Assembly (NCBI GenBank): GCA_012932295.1
Contig: JAAONU010000016.1
Span: forward strand, 45,725,241-45,789,240
Reading direction: 5' to 3'
Origin: Cyclina sinensis
Taxonomy: Eukaryota; Mollusca; Bivalvia; Venerida; Veneridae
DNA: 64,000 nucleotides
Under the pieces are notes generated by a model, which worked only from the letters and a program-made list of their open reading frames with translations, had not been told where the DNA came from and ran no database searches. Made by a program: the position numbers and the translations under genes. Of the stretch, positions 60,917-64,000 are shown one piece after another. Numbering within the stretch: the first letter of the stretch is position 1; each line of letters starts with the position of its first letter.

Positions 60917-61848
60917 TTTTAGCTCGACTATTCGAAGAATGAGGGGGGCTATAGTTCTCGCCCTGGTGTCGGCGTCGGCGTTGGTTCAGGTTAAAGTTTT
61001 TGGGCAAGGTTGCATTATTCACTTAACCCTTGCAGGTATAGCCCTTAAACTTACAATACTTATTTACACTCAAGAGCTTACTCTGCTTAAAAGAGGAGGT
61101 AACTCTGTCAAGCATTTTGTGTGAATTATGGCCACTTTTCGACTTAGAAATTTGGTTAAAGTTTTTGGGCAAGGTAGTACTAGTCACCTTCCCCTTCCAG
61201 ATATAGGTCTGAAACATACAATACTAGTTTACCCTCAAGATCTTAGTCTAATCACAAGAGGAGGTAACTGTGTCAAGCATTTTGTGTGAATTATGGCCCC
61301 TTTTCGACTTAAAATTAGGTTAAAGGTTTCAAGAAGTTGCACTTGTCACCTTTCCCTTGCAGATATAGCCCTGAAACTCACAATACTTGTTTACCATCAA
61401 GAGCTTAGTCTGCTCACAAGAGAGGTTTACTGTGTCCAGCATTATTTGTGACTTATGGCCCCTTTTTCACTTAGAAATTTGGTTAAAGTTTTTGGCAAGG
61501 TAACATTATTCACCTAACCCTTGCAGGTATAGCCCTGAAACTTACAATACCTATTATCATCAAGAGCTTACTCTGCTAACAAGAGGAGGTAACTCTGTCA
61601 TGCATTTTGTGTGAATTATGGCCCCTTTTTGACTAAGAAATTTGGTCAAAGTTTTTGGCAAGGTAGTACTAGTCACCTTTCACTTGCAGATTAACTTAAA
61701 ACATTTTTTATCATCATGGCTTCAGACTGCCACAAAAGGAGGTAACTTTGTCAAGGATTTTGTGTGAATTTTGAGTTTATAAGGTTTTATAACCATTTAG
61801 TGTTAAGTACTGAGAAAAGTCGAGCGCGCTGTCCTACGACAGCTCTTG
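60917..61848 (+). mobile_element. Bivalve tandem-core element ending in hairpin plus CTCTTG
   Basis: The left end is TTTTTAGCTCGAC. GCTCGAC (60922-60928) is the complement of GTCGAGC (61819-61825). A GTCGGCGTCGGCG tract follows. Core units of about 164 bp then start at 60990, 61155, 61319, 61482 and 61645 (GTTAAAGTTTTTGGGCAAGG). The right end is the hairpin GCTGTC-CTAC-GACAGC (61828-61843) and then CTCTTG(TT). I recognise this end as common in bivalve DNA. The open frames 60939-61124 and 61023-61217 follow the repeat and are not genes. Confidence 0.82.
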
Positions 61849-62978
61849 TTAAGTTCCGCTTTTATTAGAAAAGATATTAAATGCCATAAAGAATATAACA
61901 CCCTCTAAATTATCGGAGACAGGATTTCATTAGTCTGCACTCAGTAAATTCTATTCTCTTTAGCTTAGTAGAGTTTTTGCTTCAGTTGCAAAGCTTGATG
62001 TATTCTAACTAGAATAATTTAAGATTTTAATGAAACATTAGATTGTACTACTTGAATTAGAACTGCAAATGTAGAAGCTCGTATATCCAAATCATTGTCT
62101 ATCAAGGTGACCGCTTTCCAGTGAAGACCGTGTGTTATATCAGATTTTGCATTTCATATTTATCCATCAGAAATCGGATAATCAGTATACTGTTATAGAG
62201 TGGCAGTGTTTTGCAACTATACCTAAACAGTCCAAGGCAATCAATCGAAAAGATTTCAGTGATACGTTTGAGTTTGCCGGCAGATATTTTACCTACATTA
62301 TTTAGTATCATATTTTTTTATACCTTTTATAAAATATATGAAAACATTTTTTTGTACAAATTGCCCTATATTTGTAACAACAGAATCACTGCAATGCTGT
62401 TACTTATTACAAGAAAAAACACTTATGTAAGCAATTTTGCAGAAATACTTTTAGTTCAGTGTAGTTCCGTCATGACTATAATGAAAAAATAAATAATGGT
62501 GTTCTCCAAGAAACCTTTATAACACATATACTTCCTACTGAAGATATTTTTGTATTCGTTTTGTGTCTTTCAATTTACTTTCGTAGAAGTACATTTACCA
62601 TTAAAGCCACATAAAAGCAGTTATTAAACCGTTATATCATACAATTTACTTTCTAAAATTCTCATTTTATACCTCTATGTCATTTAATTTGAGCTTTATT
62701 GCACACGATCATCAAAACAGCATAGAAAGAAGCCATTACAGTAAAAGGCACAAAGTACATTTTATTAAAATGTCGTATTACAGAAAAAAAGTATATAAAC
62801 AGACTCCAATTATGTAAACAAGTTAAAACGACGTTTGTGGTAACTTACTTTTGTGTGAGTACATAGAATGATCCTTGCTTTACGCAAATACGGAGTCCCT
62901 GAAGTGACATAATACAGACTTATTTTTCCTGTTGTCATTTTTATTTTATTTCGTTTAAACGAAATAAGATTTCATTTA
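61849..62978. other. AT-rich non-coding sequence
   Basis: The 93-codon plus frame 62211-62492 has no motif I recognise. A perfect 22-bp palindrome (center TCGTTTAAACGA) lies at 62946-62967, next to the second coding relic. Confidence 0.45.
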
Positions 62979-63137
62979 ACGAACTACAGAAACAAAGCTT
63001 CGCTTCAAGTGATGACAAACTTTTCACGTAAAATCAATGTGTCAACGCGAAAGCAAGTATTACTCGACGATTCTATCTATAAATGTATCTCCAGAGTGCC
63101 ATCAATAATATTCCTTACATCATTATCGCAGACTTGA
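62979..63137 (+). pseudogene. Relic of the coding fragment at 56607-56981
   Basis: The frame is open and begins TNYRNKASLQVMTNFSRKI. Aligned in frame with the second half of the 56607 fragment, it keeps SLQ-MT and several similar residues, some through synonymous codons (TCA against TCG). It then runs into the non-coding repeat shared by the duplicates. It is short and weak, and its support comes mainly from its position in the duplicated unit. Confidence 0.25.
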
Positions 63138-64000
63138 CCGAAAAGCTGCCGCTATATAGGATAGAATTAAAGCCGTGTTACCGGTTTAGATATCAAGTAA
63201 TGTTTTAAGTTGATTGATACTTCAACCAGAAATAAAAGATACATATTATGCTCAAAAACACTGATACAGTAAAGGAATACAGCGATATCGAGATAAAAAG
63301 AATATCGGGAACTCATCCTGAATTATTCTTAGGGTACTTCTTATCAAGTAAACGTTAACTATTTTAAGTGAGCCGTTACTAGTTAGAGTATCTGAAATAG
63401 CATCATTTTGCTTTAATAGTTAGCTTATTATTCTTACTTTACACTTCAGTTCTTTCGAATTGTTGTTTTTGTGCTTTTTTGGTTATTCTGAAATAATCAG
63501 AGACATATTACTCGCGGAACTTTGGTATATCATATTGAAAATCCCAAATTGTCTCTAAATTATATAGTATATTAACGTTATATCAGTGGAGATAATAACT
63601 TCAATTTGGTTTCTAATAAATTGATATAAAAAGTAGCTTTATCATAAATCAAGCATAGGCAAGAAATGAAGTGTCTGCCACCTGCGTGACGTACAAGAAC
63701 TGACATGATTATATCGACCATATTTTGTAAACACATAATAATGTTAATAACAATTGTTATCGAAGTTTGGGGTGGGGCGGGGGGTATACTTGAATCACCC
63801 TGGCGGTCGGTTGGTCAGTCGGGCGGTTGGCTGGTCGGTCGGTCTGTCGGTCACGTCTGACATCTTTACCTTGTGTGGCGGACTCTTCCTTCAATTTTCA
63901 ACTGATTAAAATGAAACTTTTCCGAAATGGTCACTAGGCAATATAAATGTGCAAGACGTATTTTTATGCAAATCTGTACAGGCAATGTTGAGTTATTGCC
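63085..64000. repeat. Second duplication family, copy 3 (cut by window end)
   Basis: This aligns with copy 2 from 56985 on. The match is interrupted by the reverse-oriented element at 63753 and stops at the window edge. Confidence 0.5.
63753..64000 (-). mobile_element. Reverse-oriented tandem-core element, truncated by window end
   Basis: CGAAGTTTGGGG...GGGGGTATAC...GAATCACC is the diverged complement of the right end of the 58281-58655 element (GGTGACTCC...TATACCCAAACTTCG). It is followed by a GGTCGGTTGGTC tract. Its core continues beyond the window. Confidence 0.7.

Larger units (their letters stand above)
56985..63080. repeat. Second duplication family, copy 2
   Basis: Copy 2 and copy 3 are 6.1 kb apart and align in order: 56990-57060 with 63090-63150, 57190-57235 with 63290-63335 (AACTCATYCTG), and 57560-57670 with 63630-63735 (ATCATAAAT, GTACAA, TATTTTGTAA). 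Copy 2 has been enlarged by two bivalve elements (58281-58655 and 60917-61848). Confidence 0.5.

Noticed and set aside
60939..61124. Frame beginning with a signal-peptide-like MRGAIVLALVSASALVQV
   Set aside because: The hydrophobic start is a translation of the GTCGGCGTCGGCG left end of a bivalve element, and the rest follows the tandem core.

Overview
The window looks like AT-rich, non-coding nuclear DNA of a marine bivalve mollusc. That assignment is an inference from repeat types I recognise: elements with tandem cores ending in a small hairpin plus CTCTTG (pearl/Helentron-like elements of bivalves), and a SINE whose tail resembles GGCGTTAAAC(A/C)CCAATAAACCAAAC. I found no intact protein-coding gene, rRNA or functional tRNA in 64 kb. 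Nearly all open frames are short and either lie in repeats or are broken in a neighbouring duplicate of the same DNA. The best protein-like trace is a decayed frame at 56607-56981, with a weaker relic near 62979-63137.

Layout. 1-19.4 kb: AT-rich sequence with two large tandem-core elements (1826-3429 and 15235-16830), faint diverged duplicates and an 84-bp minisatellite (18259-18930). 19.4-50.9 kb: a serially duplicated block of at least four diverged units (about 19.4-21.9, 21.9-28.6, 28.6-42.5 and 42.5-50.9 kb). The last two, called A and B here, align along most of their length, so B serves as a natural empty-site control for insertions in A and vice versa. 50.9-53.5 kb: unique-looking sequence with two exon-like open frames, a possible SINE head and a 31-bp minisatellite. 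53.9-64 kb: a second, more diverged duplication family with three further bivalve-type elements.

Main discovery. Unit A carries a 5,431-bp insertion (28717-34147) flanked by the 5-bp direct repeat ATGTA. Unit B has the uninterrupted site with one ATGTA at 42563-42567. The insertion ends in nearly identical inverted arms of about 208 bp, each built from nine copies of CGCTA(T/A)ATGTCGCA. It has no recognisable intact transposase. It contains a SINE-like tandem pair, a 345-bp element with perfect 42-bp inverted ends, an 849-bp element with its own 6-bp target duplication, a GC-rich hairpin and a small CCAAT-preceded open frame. I cannot place it in a known superfamily.

The A/B comparison also dates a 185-bp SINE insertion in A (35256-35440, duplicated CTAATCAGCGG) and an element of about 275 bp in B (44919-45194). 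Several otherwise different elements share end architecture, a tandem period of 137-151 bp and AGGTCA-type half-sites.
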